Source: an uncultured Megamonas sp. (GTDB lineage: Bacteria > Bacillota > Negativicutes > Selenomonadales > Selenomonadaceae). Taken from it: a stretch of 19,582 nt of DNA. The stretch lies in the NCBI GenBank assembly GCA_900554895.1, contig USIX01000023.1, positions 1 to 19,582 of the forward strand. The letters run 5' to 3'. A model generated the notes under the pieces. That model saw nothing but the letters and a program-made list of their open reading frames with translations, made no database searches and had not been told where the DNA came from. Shown piece after piece: positions 7,138 through 14,853 of this stretch. How positions within the stretch are numbered: the first letter of the stretch is position 1; each line of letters begins with the position of its first letter. The translations under genes and the position numbers were made by a program.

Positions 7138-7571
7138 GTTGTTCTTTTTGACAAAAGAATAAAGAAGAAGGTGCTGGTTCAGTACAATATAATATAAAAA
7201 GAATTAATTATTAATTTATTCTTATATTATGCCAGGCAATTTTTCTTTGAACGCAAAGAAAAGTTGCCGAAAATTTACTTTACGGCTACCGGAAAATTAT
7301 CTAAAATGCGGAATGTAGATTTAGCATGACTAGCTATTTACTACATCTACCACCTTATTTTAAATATACTATTATTGAGATAAAATCATACTTAACTTAA
7401 TCTACATCTGGATACTGGAAGGCACGAGCCAAATTCCAAGCGTTTCGAGCCGCCTTACTGACTGGATTTATAGAAAAGCTACGAAGGCTCGCCCTGTGCA
7501 GCGTTAGCGTAACGTTAAAAAAATGTTTCTTTTTGGTTCGTTTTTCTTTGTGTCAAAGAAAAATGAACAAC
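7138..7571. repeat. Hairpin-rich, MITE-like non-coding element with imperfect terminal inverted repeats
   Basis: This ~434-bp stretch between the response regulator and the iolT promoter has no credible gene. It begins GTTGTTC then TTTTTGAC and AAAGAA, and its other end read in reverse begins GTTGTTC then A, TTTTT, CTT, TGAC, AC and AAAGAA: imperfect terminal inverted repeats. Inside are a 7-bp hairpin (7142-7159), an AT-rich near-palindrome (about 7190-7229), a 15-bp hairpin with one G-U pair (7235-7249 with 7254-7268), the inverted pair ATGTAGATT (7313-7321) / AATCTACAT (7399-7407), CGAGCC/GGCTCG arms (7425-7430 / 7486-7491) and a second 15-bp hairpin (7536-7550 with 7554-7568). The two 15-bp hairpins share the core TTTTCTTTG/CAAAGAAAA. 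No clear target-site duplication is visible. Confidence 0.55.
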
Positions 7572-7583
7572 GCTGATTAATTG

Positions 7584-9140
7584 TTATTTATTGCGGTATT
7601 CGCTGGGATTTACACCGACGATTTTCTTGAACAGCTTGCAAAAATACTGATAATCGGTAAAACCTTCTTCGGTAGCGATATTTTTTATTTTATCACTGCT
7701 TTTAGTAAGCCGTTTTTTCACGGCATTTAAGCGGCGGTTTATCAAATAATCGGAAAAGTTCGTGCCGGTACTTTTTTTGAACAGCGTGGAGAAATAAGCG
7801 GGATTGAGATGTACATAATCAGCGACAACCTGCTGTGACAACGGTTCTTTGTAATGTGTATCGATATATTTAACAGCGAGACGAATGGCGGGATGAGCGA
7901 TATCATTTTGTTTAAGTGTATTTCGTTTTTGCATAAGTTGATGAATGAACTGCTCTTTAAATTCGACAAAACTGTTAAAGTCAAAATGCAAATCACAGTT
8001 CAAAGTATTTTTCAGGTGATTTACGATGAAGAGCAGAGCATTCAGGCTTAAATGCGACCGTTCTATATTTGTTAAAAACTTCTGCTGCAGTATTTTAAAA
8101 GCAGCATCATCCGAATTTTGCGCATCAATCAATTCTTCTAGTTCTTTGAGAGTACTGTCCGTAATTTGTGAAGTAATACGCAAAAAATCGGTTTCTGAAA
8201 AAATTTTACTGTTTGTATAAAATAGAATATCGTTCAGCTGGAATAAATTAAGCCAGTGCCGTTTTAAATCAAGTATATTCGTCTGTATATCACTGGCGGC
8301 GCAGACAGCATTCAGATTGAAATACCGCAGGGAAAATATAATTATTTTTTGCATCAGGGATTTTAAAATCTTATCCAATCGGGCACGGCTGTTTTCGTTG
8401 ATAAAATCAATCAGTATACCCCAGTACTCACTGTTTTTCTGTAGTTGAAAAACATAAACAGCGGTTTTTAAGTTGTATTCATTGTTTTGAAAAATATTGC
8501 GGCACATTTCCCGAAATGCCTGTTTAAATGTACTGATATCATTATCTTCCAGTACTTGCAGGCGTTTTTGCCAGTCGGTGAGTTTTATCAATACAGCACA
8601 GCCAGTGGCAAATGTGGCATCTATTTCTGCCTGCTTTGCCAGATTAAGCAGATTTTCCGTAGTGTTTGCAGAATTATCGGTAAAAGCGGTGAAAAAATCG
8701 TTTTGCAGTTTACGCCGTCCTATCTGTGCCAGTTCTTCCGTCGAGATGGAGCTGTTATTTTGTATAGGTACAGACAGGGGTTTTAATTTCTGTAAAATAT
8801 CCAGCAGAGCATCTGCTGTTAAATCATTTTTTCGCAGATAATCATTGGCGCCTAATTTCATCGCTTCTTTTACGTAGATGAAATCATCATGGCAGCTCAG
8901 TACGATAATGTGACAAGGCAGATTATCGTGTTTTAAAGCTTTTATAAGTTCCATGCCGTCCATAACAGGCATACTCATATCGGTAATTACAGTATCTATT
9001 TGTTCTCTTTGACAGATAGTGAGAGCTTCTTTGCCGTTTTTGGCATCATAGAGTAAAAAGTCGTGTTTTTCCCAGTCCAGCATCTGTTTTAAATATGTTC
9101 TGACGATAAAATCATCGTCGGCTATAATAATTTTTCTCAT
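7584..9140 (-). CDS. YesN-type response regulator (receiver + AraC DNA-binding domain)
   Basis: 518 residues. The N-terminal receiver domain (about 1-120) has the acidic cluster IIADDD, the phosphorylated Asp54 in VITDMSMPVMDG and the conserved Lys106 in DYLRKND. A long middle region without a clear family is typical of YesN proteins. The C-terminal ~100 residues hold two AraC helix-turn-helix units, with LSQQVVADYVHLNPAYFSTL and IKNIATEEGFTDYQYFCKLF, ending VNPSEYR. The start is the ATG at 9140, which overlaps the previous gene's TGA by one base (TGATG); AGGAGG lies 7 nt upstream inside that gene. It is the last gene of the kinase, binding protein, regulator operon. Target genes unknown; neighbouring sugar operons and its own promoter are likely. 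Confidence 0.9.
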   Translation of the reverse strand: MRKIIIADDDFIVRTYLKQMLDWEKHDFLLYDAKNGKEALTICQREQIDTVITDMSMPVMDGMELIKALKHDNLPCHIIVLSCHDDFIYVKEAMKLGANDYLRKNDLTADALLDILQKLKPLSVPIQNNSSISTEELAQIGRRKLQNDFFTAFTDNSANTTENLLNLAKQAEIDATFATGCAVLIKLTDWQKRLQVLEDNDISTFKQAFREMCRNIFQNNEYNLKTAVYVFQLQKNSEYWGILIDFINENSRARLDKILKSLMQKIIIFSLRYFNLNAVCAASDIQTNILDLKRHWLNLFQLNDILFYTNSKIFSETDFLRITSQITDSTLKELEELIDAQNSDDAAFKILQQKFLTNIERSHLSLNALLFIVNHLKNTLNCDLHFDFNSFVEFKEQFIHQLMQKRNTLKQNDIAHPAIRLAVKYIDTHYKEPLSQQVVADYVHLNPAYFSTLFKKSTGTNFSDYLINRRLNAVKKRLTKSSDKIKNIATEEGFTDYQYFCKLFKKIVGVNPSEYRNK

Positions 9141-10087
9141 CAAAAATCCTCCTGCATTAAATATTCATCGGCATTATCCAAAGTTATTAAATTATTTTCG
9201 ACATAATTATTTTCGTTCGGTATGATATGATTTTCCAGATATTTCATCACGATGTTGATGGCAAGTACGCCCGTTTCATTGCCGTCTTGCGATATCATTG
9301 CATCGATTTTGCGGTTTTTTATCGCCATAATAGCATCATTTTGAGTATCGACGCCGATTATTTTTACGGATTTACTGCTGTTGTCGATTACTTCTGCCGC
9401 ACCGAGAGCCATTATGGCGCTGGTAACAAAAACTCCTCTCGTCTGCGGATATTCCTGAAGCAGTTTTTCTGTCTGGATGGTAGCCTGGCGATATTTAGTA
9501 TCATCGGCAAGGCATGTGCTGATTTTCAAATCTGTATGATTTTCAATATAGTCTACAAATCCGGCAGTGCGCTGGATATGGGCATCCTGGCTGGCACTGC
9601 CCGCTATTACGCCGACGTATGAGCCGGGCGGGAGATTGTCTGCCATATATTTGGCAGCTTTTTGACCGATGCTGTAATTATTTGAGCCGATATAGGGAGT
9701 ATTTGCCAGTTTTTCATCGAGGGAAAATATGGGGAGATGTTTTTGCTCGGCTAAATTCAGATAAGCGGAACTTTCACTGATGTTGCATGAGGATATAATC
9801 AGAGCATCGATATCATTGTTTATTAAATCAGTTATGATTTTATTCTGTTCCCTGTAAGCAGCTTCATCCGTAGCATACAGTACGATTAAATTCAGATTGT
9901 GTTCTTTGGCGGCTTTTTGCATACTGGAACGGACGGCTAGCCAGTGTTTGCTGTCCATCGCTTTTAAGACGACACCGACCGTGTATCTGGGAACAGTGAT
10001 AGTCTGTTTGTCGATAGCATTATAGTAATTTATGGCAAAGACCAAAAGAGTGAGCATTGTACAGATACTGCAGAGAATAATTCGCAT
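9140..10087 (-). CDS. Membrane-anchored periplasmic sugar-binding protein, probable sensor subunit
   Basis: 315 residues. An N-terminal hydrophobic stretch (about 2-22) acts as signal or membrane anchor; no lipobox cysteine is evident. The rest is a type I periplasmic binding protein of the RbsB/XylF kind (Peripla_BP_4): YTVGVVLKAMDSKHWLAVRS near 35-54, DALIISSCN, IGSNNYSIGQKAAKYM, GVIAGSASQDAHIQRTAGF, and IIGVDTQNDAIMAIKNRKID. No transporter ATPase or permease gene is near. Instead it sits between a LytS/YesM-type kinase and a YesN-type regulator, 11 nt after the first and overlapping the second by one base. This matches the XylFII-LytS-YesN arrangement of clostridia, where the binding protein presents D-xylose to the kinase. 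Ligand here is unknown. Confidence 0.83.
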   Translation of the reverse strand: MRIILCSICTMLTLLVFAINYYNAIDKQTITVPRYTVGVVLKAMDSKHWLAVRSSMQKAAKEHNLNLIVLYATDEAAYREQNKIITDLINNDIDALIISSCNISESSAYLNLAEQKHLPIFSLDEKLANTPYIGSNNYSIGQKAAKYMADNLPPGSYVGVIAGSASQDAHIQRTAGFVDYIENHTDLKISTCLADDTKYRQATIQTEKLLQEYPQTRGVFVTSAIMALGAAEVIDNSSKSVKIIGVDTQNDAIMAIKNRKIDAMISQDGNETGVLAINIVMKYLENHIIPNENNYVENNLITLDNADEYLMQEDF

Positions 10088-10098
10088 AATAATGCCTC

Positions 10099-11841
10099 CT
10101 ATAGTTTATATTCATTGATATCATGCGAAATCGGTAATTTTATTTGCGCTTTTGTATAGGTTTTATTGTCACTGAAATAAATAAGTGTTCCTTTAGCGCC
10201 GTAATATAAGCGCAGTCGTTCTTTAATATTGAATACGCCGATGCTGGAATATCCGCCGGAAGTTTTTTTCGTCATATTGGTAAAGCTGTTCATCTGTTCC
10301 AAAGACATACCTTTACCGTTGTCTGTTACTTCCAAGTAAAGAAAATCGTCTTTTAAATAGGAACGGACAGTTATGCGGCAGAACGGTTTTTCTTCGGATG
10401 GACCGTGAATAATACTGTTTTCTACAAGCGGTTGCAGAATAAGGCGCGGCACAAAGCAGGTTAAGGTATTTTCATCAACGGAAAAATCGGCTTTAAACGT
10501 ATCCATCATGCGGAATTCCTGTAAGGCTATATAATTTTTCAATGTGGCTATTTCTTCACTTAACGGAGCGAATTCGCCTTTGCGGTTGGTACTGACCTGC
10601 AACAGGTCGATGAAATTGCCGAGCAGGCCGCCGATATTTTTGGCTCCCTGCATAAGGGCGGCAAAACGGATGGCATTCAGCGTATTGTAGATAAAATGCG
10701 GCCGTATCTGGTATTGTAGTGCATTCAGTTCAGCTTCTTTTTTCAGAGCTTTTTCCGCAGCCAAATCGTCAATGAGCCTGTCAATATGTGACAGCATATG
10801 GTTGAATATTATCGCCAGCTTGCCGATTTCATCACGGCTTTTTACTTTGGCGCGGATAGATAAATCACCTTTGGCTGCTTTCTGCATAGCATACGTCAGT
10901 GCTTCAATCGGTTCATTCAGTTTGACTGCCATAAAATAGATAAAAATAAGGCCGGCGAAAAAGATTAGCAATGAACAGATAATTATCAGAATTTGAATAA
11001 TGAATAACTGTTCAAGCAGAATTTTCTTATCGACAGACAGAGCGAATTCATAGTGCGAAAATGGTGCTGTAGCGTATACTGTCAGATATGTTTTGTCATT
11101 GATATTTATATCCGCCGAATTGGTTTTGTGTTCATGTATAATCTGGTACAGATGCCGTGTTGTTGCATGGTCAGGGTATTTATTGGCGGAAGCAATGTTG
11201 CCGAGGTTGTCGAACATATAGATGATATTGCTGTCATTACTGGCTATGTCACCGAGATAAGTGTAGTACAAAGCCCGTTCACTTACTGTACATATGATGT
11301 AAGCCTGTGTCTGAGAGCTGGCAGAAACGGGTGAACTATACAGATAAACCGATTTTGCGGAAGAGCTTAATATATCTTTAGTGAACAGAGGCTGCATGCC
11401 GTTTTGTCTTTGCAGGATTTCTGTTAAGGCAGAAGCTTCTTCGGGTGTTAGTTTCTGTACAGAATTATATTCATCGGCACGGATTAATGTTCGGGATTGG
11501 GGAATGTAACAGTAGATATTATCTATAAGAGCATTTTTCTCCTTGTAGGTATGCAGCATTTCCGACAGTCGGCGAAATTTTTCGGCAGTATTTTGCTGAA
11601 TTAAATTTTGCACATCATCGCTGAAGGATAATTCAGCAGAATTGCGATAGATATTTTGAAATTCCTCGTCAACATTTTTCAGTCCTATGTACAGTCGGTC
11701 ATACAGTGATTTGGCATATTGCTGCGTGAAAAAATCGGCTGAATTCTGATAAAACAGCAGTGAGATAATTAGAGTGATGACTAAATTGATGGATAATGTT
11801 ATTAAAAACATTTTTGAACGCATATTAAAAATAATTTTCAT
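10099..11841 (-). CDS. LytS/YesM-type sensor histidine kinase
   Basis: 580 residues. TM1 lies at about 11-30 (LITLSINLVITLIISLLF), an extracellular sensor region at about 31-278, probably Cache-like, and TM2 at about 279-304. A HAMP linker follows (KAAKGDLSIRAKVKSRDEIG), then a His_kinase domain with the phosphorylated His382 in LQYQIRPHFIYNTLN. The ATPase domain shows an N box with Asn475 (PLVENSIIHG) and a G1 box DNGKGM (507-512). This is the YesM/LytS class that pairs with YesN regulators. AGGAG precedes the ATG at 11841. It is the first gene of the three-gene sensory operon and is divergent from the DeoR operon; the ligand signal may come through the binding protein encoded next. Confidence 0.92.
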   Translation of the reverse strand: MKIIFNMRSKMFLITLSINLVITLIISLLFYQNSADFFTQQYAKSLYDRLYIGLKNVDEEFQNIYRNSAELSFSDDVQNLIQQNTAEKFRRLSEMLHTYKEKNALIDNIYCYIPQSRTLIRADEYNSVQKLTPEEASALTEILQRQNGMQPLFTKDILSSSAKSVYLYSSPVSASSQTQAYIICTVSERALYYTYLGDIASNDSNIIYMFDNLGNIASANKYPDHATTRHLYQIIHEHKTNSADININDKTYLTVYATAPFSHYEFALSVDKKILLEQLFIIQILIIICSLLIFFAGLIFIYFMAVKLNEPIEALTYAMQKAAKGDLSIRAKVKSRDEIGKLAIIFNHMLSHIDRLIDDLAAEKALKKEAELNALQYQIRPHFIYNTLNAIRFAALMQGAKNIGGLLGNFIDLLQVSTNRKGEFAPLSEEIATLKNYIALQEFRMMDTFKADFSVDENTLTCFVPRLILQPLVENSIIHGPSEEKPFCRITVRSYLKDDFLYLEVTDNGKGMSLEQMNSFTNMTKKTSGGYSSIGVFNIKERLRLYYGAKGTLIYFSDNKTYTKAQIKLPISHDINEYKL

Positions 11842-11894
11842 ACAAAGACTCCTAGTGAATACCTGTTGTGCCGGTTAATTTTTCAAGCAGCAGA

Positions 11895-11961
11895 ATACTT
11901 TATATTTAATGAAGTTAAGTTATAGCAGCTAGCCGATATAAAGTATGATACTGCCGATATA
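11895..11961. promoter_or_regulatory. Nested repeats between the sensory operon and the DeoR operon
   Basis: Three repeats are interleaved. A direct repeat GCCGATATA occurs at 11932-11940 and 11953-11961, exactly 21 bp apart (two helix turns), the usual geometry of AraC-type binding sites. A perfect odd palindrome AGTATGATACT lies between and beside the copies (11942-11952). A perfect 11-bp inverted repeat ATACTTTATAT (11895-11905) / ATATAAAGTAT (11936-11946) overlaps them. The region is 54 nt upstream of the kinase start and 60 nt before the DeoR -35 box. Confidence 0.5.
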
Positions 11962-12021
11962 GGATAAATGTCTTTATTGCACAGCAGGTAATAGATAATA
12001 TTTTTATAATATTTAATCGAA

Positions 12022-12050
12022 TTGACAAAATGCTTATATATGCTTAAACT
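12022..12050 (+). promoter_or_regulatory. Sigma-A promoter of the DeoR-HAD-glycerate kinase operon
   Basis: A perfect TTGACA (12022-12027), a 17-bp spacer and TAAACT (12045-12050). The start would be near 12057, about 15 nt before the ATG at 12072, leaving just room for the GGTGA binding site. Confidence 0.7.
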
Positions 12051-12071
12051 AAAGTTAGTGTGGTGATTTAT

Positions 12072-12851
12072 ATGTATCAGGAAGAACGCTTATATCAAAT
12101 ATTGAATTTATTGCGTGAACGAAAAAGTTTGTCAAAACAGGAAATTATGGAAAATTTTCAAATATCTCGAGATACGGCGCGCCGTGATATCATCTGTCTG
12201 GTGAATGAAGGACTGGCGCTGCGTACGCATGGCGGCATAACGTTGCCTACCATTCAAATAAAACCGGGATACAAAGAGCGTGCCGGTCTGCAGCTGGAAA
12301 AGAAAAATCAGCTCGGTAAAATGGCCGCTGCCTATATCAAGCGTAACAGTGTCTGTTACCTGGATTCATCGACGACCGTACAGTATATGTGCAATTATAT
12401 CAAGGAAAAAACAATCATTTATAGTAATTCTATCGATATCATTGAGCAAATGCAAGATAATAAAAATGTGGAACTGCATATTCTGGGAGGCAAATGGGAT
12501 ACGTCCGACCGGTTTATTTACGGCAGTGAAGCAATGAATTTTCTAGATAATATTCATTTTGACATTGCTTTTCTGGGAACGACAAGTGTTACGGAGGACG
12601 GATTTTATACGTGTAGCAACGAAGATGCGGCGATAAAACGCATGGTGGCGAAAAAATCGTCATTTGTATGTGTGCTGGCAGATTCAGGTAAATTTTTGTT
12701 TCAGCCGTCATTTAAATTTGCCAAATTGAATGATGTAGATATAGTGCTGACGACGAAGATGCCGCCAAAATCTATTATAACGGCTTTGGCAAAAGCGAAT
12801 AGTTCTTTAATTTGGAATTTTACCGACACCTTAAAAGGAGGGAAAGATTAA
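12072..12851 (+). CDS. DeoR/GlpR-family transcriptional regulator
   Basis: 259 residues. The N-terminal winged helix (about 1-55) has the family pattern YQEERLYQILNLLRERKSLS, then FQISRDTARRDIICLVNEG and RTHGG. The C-terminal sugar-phosphate-sensing domain (about 75-235) has VCYLDSSTTVQYM, IYSNSIDII, HILGG and DIAFLGTTSVTEDGFYTCSNEDAAIKRMV. Such proteins are repressors released by a phosphorylated sugar. The ATG at 12072 is preferred because family members begin here and the modelled transcript is too short to support an upstream GTG at 12060. It overlaps the HAD gene by one base (TAATG). B. subtilis IolR is of this family, but the partners here (phosphatase and glycerate kinase) do not prove an inositol role. 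Confidence 0.9.
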   Translation: MYQEERLYQILNLLRERKSLSKQEIMENFQISRDTARRDIICLVNEGLALRTHGGITLPTIQIKPGYKERAGLQLEKKNQLGKMAAAYIKRNSVCYLDSSTTVQYMCNYIKEKTIIYSNSIDIIEQMQDNKNVELHILGGKWDTSDRFIYGSEAMNFLDNIHFDIAFLGTTSVTEDGFYTCSNEDAAIKRMVAKKSSFVCVLADSGKFLFQPSFKFAKLNDVDIVLTTKMPPKSIITALAKANSSLIWNFTDTLKGGKD

Positions 12852-13648
12852 TGGCTGTAAAACTGATTGCACTGGATATGGACAACACGTTGCTTGATAG
12901 GCAAAAGCTTGTTTCGGCTGAAAATGCAAAGGCTGTAAAAAAGGCAATGCAAAAAGGCGTATATGTGACGATTGCCACAGGAAGAATGCCGGCTTCTGCC
13001 AGTTATTTTGCCAAAAATCTCGGTATGAACTGCCCTGTCGTATCATGCAACGGCGGCGTAGTTAAACCGCTTGATGGAGGAAAACCGATTTTTGAAGCGC
13101 ATTTCCAGCCGGAAATCTTACTGAAATTGATGGAAACGTGTTATGAAAAAAACTGGTATATACGCTGGTATATAAATGATACAATTTATGTAAAATATAA
13201 GGATGAGAGAATGTTTCCAGCATATAAAACGACGAAGGGCTTGGATATTGTGGAGGTCGGTGATAATTACGCCAAATATGCTGATAATGTTACACAGCTT
13301 GTCATCTGCGATGTGAACGGTAAAATTCAGAGTATATACGATTATGTAGCGGAACATTTTAAAGGAAAAATCGGTTTGCAGCAGAATACAGGCTTTACAA
13401 TGGATGTTACGCCGCCAGGCATAAATAAAGCAGTCGGGCTTAGCCGTCTGGCGGATTATTTGGGAATAAAGCAGATGGAAGTCATGGCGGTAGGCGATGG
13501 AGATAATGATTTGGATATGATAAGATACGCCGGTATCGGTGTTGCTATGGAAAATGCTATTGATGATTTGAAAAAGGCAGCATCGTTCATTACAAAGGAT
13601 TGTGATAATGACGGTATTGCTTATGCGATAGAAAAACTCGTATTGTAA
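12851..13648 (+). CDS. Cof-type HAD-superfamily phosphatase
   Basis: 265 residues, the normal length for Cof/YidA-type (IIB) HAD hydrolases. Motif I is LDMDNTLLD, with nucleophile Asp9 and general acid Asp11. Motif II is TIATGR, and motif IV is GDGDNDLDMIRYAG followed by GVAMENA. The large cap domain lies between motifs II and III. These enzymes dephosphorylate sugar phosphates or cofactor phosphates with broad range in the cytoplasm. GGAGG (12838-12842) lies 8 nt before the ATG at 12851, whose A is the last base of the DeoR stop codon. A TTG at 12812 would add 13 residues unlike the family and is rejected. A sugar phosphatase encoded beside a sugar-phosphate-responsive regulator suggests control of a phosphorylated intermediate. 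Confidence 0.9.
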   Translation: MAVKLIALDMDNTLLDRQKLVSAENAKAVKKAMQKGVYVTIATGRMPASASYFAKNLGMNCPVVSCNGGVVKPLDGGKPIFEAHFQPEILLKLMETCYEKNWYIRWYINDTIYVKYKDERMFPAYKTTKGLDIVEVGDNYAKYADNVTQLVICDVNGKIQSIYDYVAEHFKGKIGLQQNTGFTMDVTPPGINKAVGLSRLADYLGIKQMEVMAVGDGDNDLDMIRYAGIGVAMENAIDDLKKAASFITKDCDNDGIAYAIEKLVL

Positions 13649-13674
13649 AGTTGGGGAATAGAGGGGTGGATTTT

Positions 13675-14811
13675 ATGAAATTTGTGTTTGCTCCCGATTC
13701 ATTTAAAGGAACATTATCTTCGCAGGAAATTATTTCTATTTTAACAAAAAAAGCTAGGCAGCATTTTGAGAATATACAGACGCAAGGCGTATTGATTGCT
13801 GATGGCGGGGAAGGCACGATTGAAGCTGTAGAGCAGATGAAGGGCGGCAGCAGAAAATATCTGGAAGTTACAGGGCCGCTGGGGGAAAAAGTAAATGCTC
13901 ATTATTTAAGGCTGAATGAAAAGCAGGTATTAATTGAAATGGCAACCGCTTCCGGCATAACGTTAATTCCGTATCGTGAAGGCAATGCACTGTATACTAC
14001 TTCCTACGGAACGGGAGAACTGATAAAAGATGCACTGCTTTCAGGAGCTGATGATATTATTATTTCCATAGGCGGAAGTGCGACAAATGACGGCGGTATA
14101 GGTATGCTGATGGCCTTAGGCGTCAGATTTCTTGATGACAAAGGTAAAGAGCTGGAACCGATAGGCAAAAATTTGCTTAATATAGCCAGAATTGATACAA
14201 AGTCTTTAAATAAACGGATAAAAATGGCAAAATTCACAGTCATGTGCGATGTCACTAATCCACTTGTCGGCCAAAATGGAGCAACGTACGTTTTTGGTCC
14301 GCAAAAAGGTGCAAATAAGGAACAGTTACATCTTTTAGAAAGCGGTATGAAAAATTATGCTGCTAAAATCAAGGAAACACTCGGTATTGACGTAGCAGAT
14401 TTGCCAGGAGGCGGTGCAGCCGGCGGCATGGGAGCGGCGTTAATGGCATTTTGCGGAGCTTTTCTGCAATCGGGCATAAAAACAATTCTTGAGCTGATTA
14501 ATTTTAAAGATATAATTGCCGATGCGGATTTGATTATTACAGGTGAAGGGAGAATTGACGGGCAGTCGGCAAACGGGAAAGTTTTGGACGGGATAGGCCA
14601 ATATGCTAAAGAAAAAAATATTCCCGTTATCGCTTTAGCCGGCGGTATGGGAGATAATGCCCATCTTGTATATGACTGCGGCATCGACAGCATTATGGTT
14701 ACGGTCAATTCGCCGATGAGCCTTGAGGAGGCACTTGATAATGCGGAACCTCTTTTGGAGGACTGTGCGGACAGACTGTTCCGATTTATAAAAATAGGCA
14801 TGAATTTATAA
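13675..14811 (+). CDS. glxK: Glycerate kinase (GlxK/GarK family)
   Basis: 378 residues, the normal size for family I glycerate kinases, which use ATP to phosphorylate D-glycerate (2-phosphoglycerate for GlxK/GarK). Signatures are MKFVFAPDSFKGTLSS at the start, ADGGEGT near 43, SIGGSATNDGGIGMLMALG near 138, LPGGGAAGGMGAAL near 243 and ITGEGRIDGQSANGK near 290. The binding site GAGGGG (13661-13666) favours the ATG at 13675; a TTG at 13651 lies upstream of it. It follows the HAD gene by 26 nt and ends at a shared terminator. A hydroxypyruvate-isomerase-like protein elsewhere in the window could supply glycerate through tartronate semialdehyde, but no tartronate semialdehyde reductase is present. 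Confidence 0.92.
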   Translation: MKFVFAPDSFKGTLSSQEIISILTKKARQHFENIQTQGVLIADGGEGTIEAVEQMKGGSRKYLEVTGPLGEKVNAHYLRLNEKQVLIEMATASGITLIPYREGNALYTTSYGTGELIKDALLSGADDIIISIGGSATNDGGIGMLMALGVRFLDDKGKELEPIGKNLLNIARIDTKSLNKRIKMAKFTVMCDVTNPLVGQNGATYVFGPQKGANKEQLHLLESGMKNYAAKIKETLGIDVADLPGGGAAGGMGAALMAFCGAFLQSGIKTILELINFKDIIADADLIITGEGRIDGQSANGKVLDGIGQYAKEKNIPVIALAGGMGDNAHLVYDCGIDSIMVTVNSPMSLEEALDNAEPLLEDCADRLFRFIKIGMNL

Positions 14812-14812
14812 A

Positions 14813-14849
14813 AAAAGCGTTAATCCTCCAATAAGGGATTAACGCTTTT
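14813..14849. terminator. Bidirectional terminator between glycerate kinase and the AAA+ regulator
   Basis: AAAAGCGTTAATCC (14813-14826) pairs perfectly with GGATTAACGCTTTT (14836-14849) around a 9-nt loop. The stem's own A/T ends supply the T-run in both directions. It serves the converging genes on both sides. Confidence 0.9.
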
Positions 14850-14853
14850 CATA

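Noticed and set aside
7536..7568. 15-bp hairpin right after the response regulator as its terminator
   Set aside because: The stem is followed on the minus strand by an A-rich run; the first long T-run comes about 16 nt later. It fits better as the end of the repeat element; the clear terminator is at 7081-7107.
7138..7571. A gene inside the 434-bp element
   Set aside because: All frames are broken by stops, none has a good binding site plus start, and the base pattern is explained by inverted repeats.
9140..9143. TTG start one codon before the response regulator ATG
   Set aside because: The TGATG overlap with AGGAGG 7 nt before the ATG is the normal coupled arrangement.
9685..9695. Another copy of the operator-like GCCGATATAGG
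   Set aside because: It lies inside the sugar-binding protein gene and encodes part of the conserved YIGSNN segment, so coding constraint explains it.
12812..12850. Upstream TTG start for the HAD phosphatase
   Set aside because: It would add residues before the conserved N-terminal motif and ignore the GGAGG site next to the ATG at 12851.
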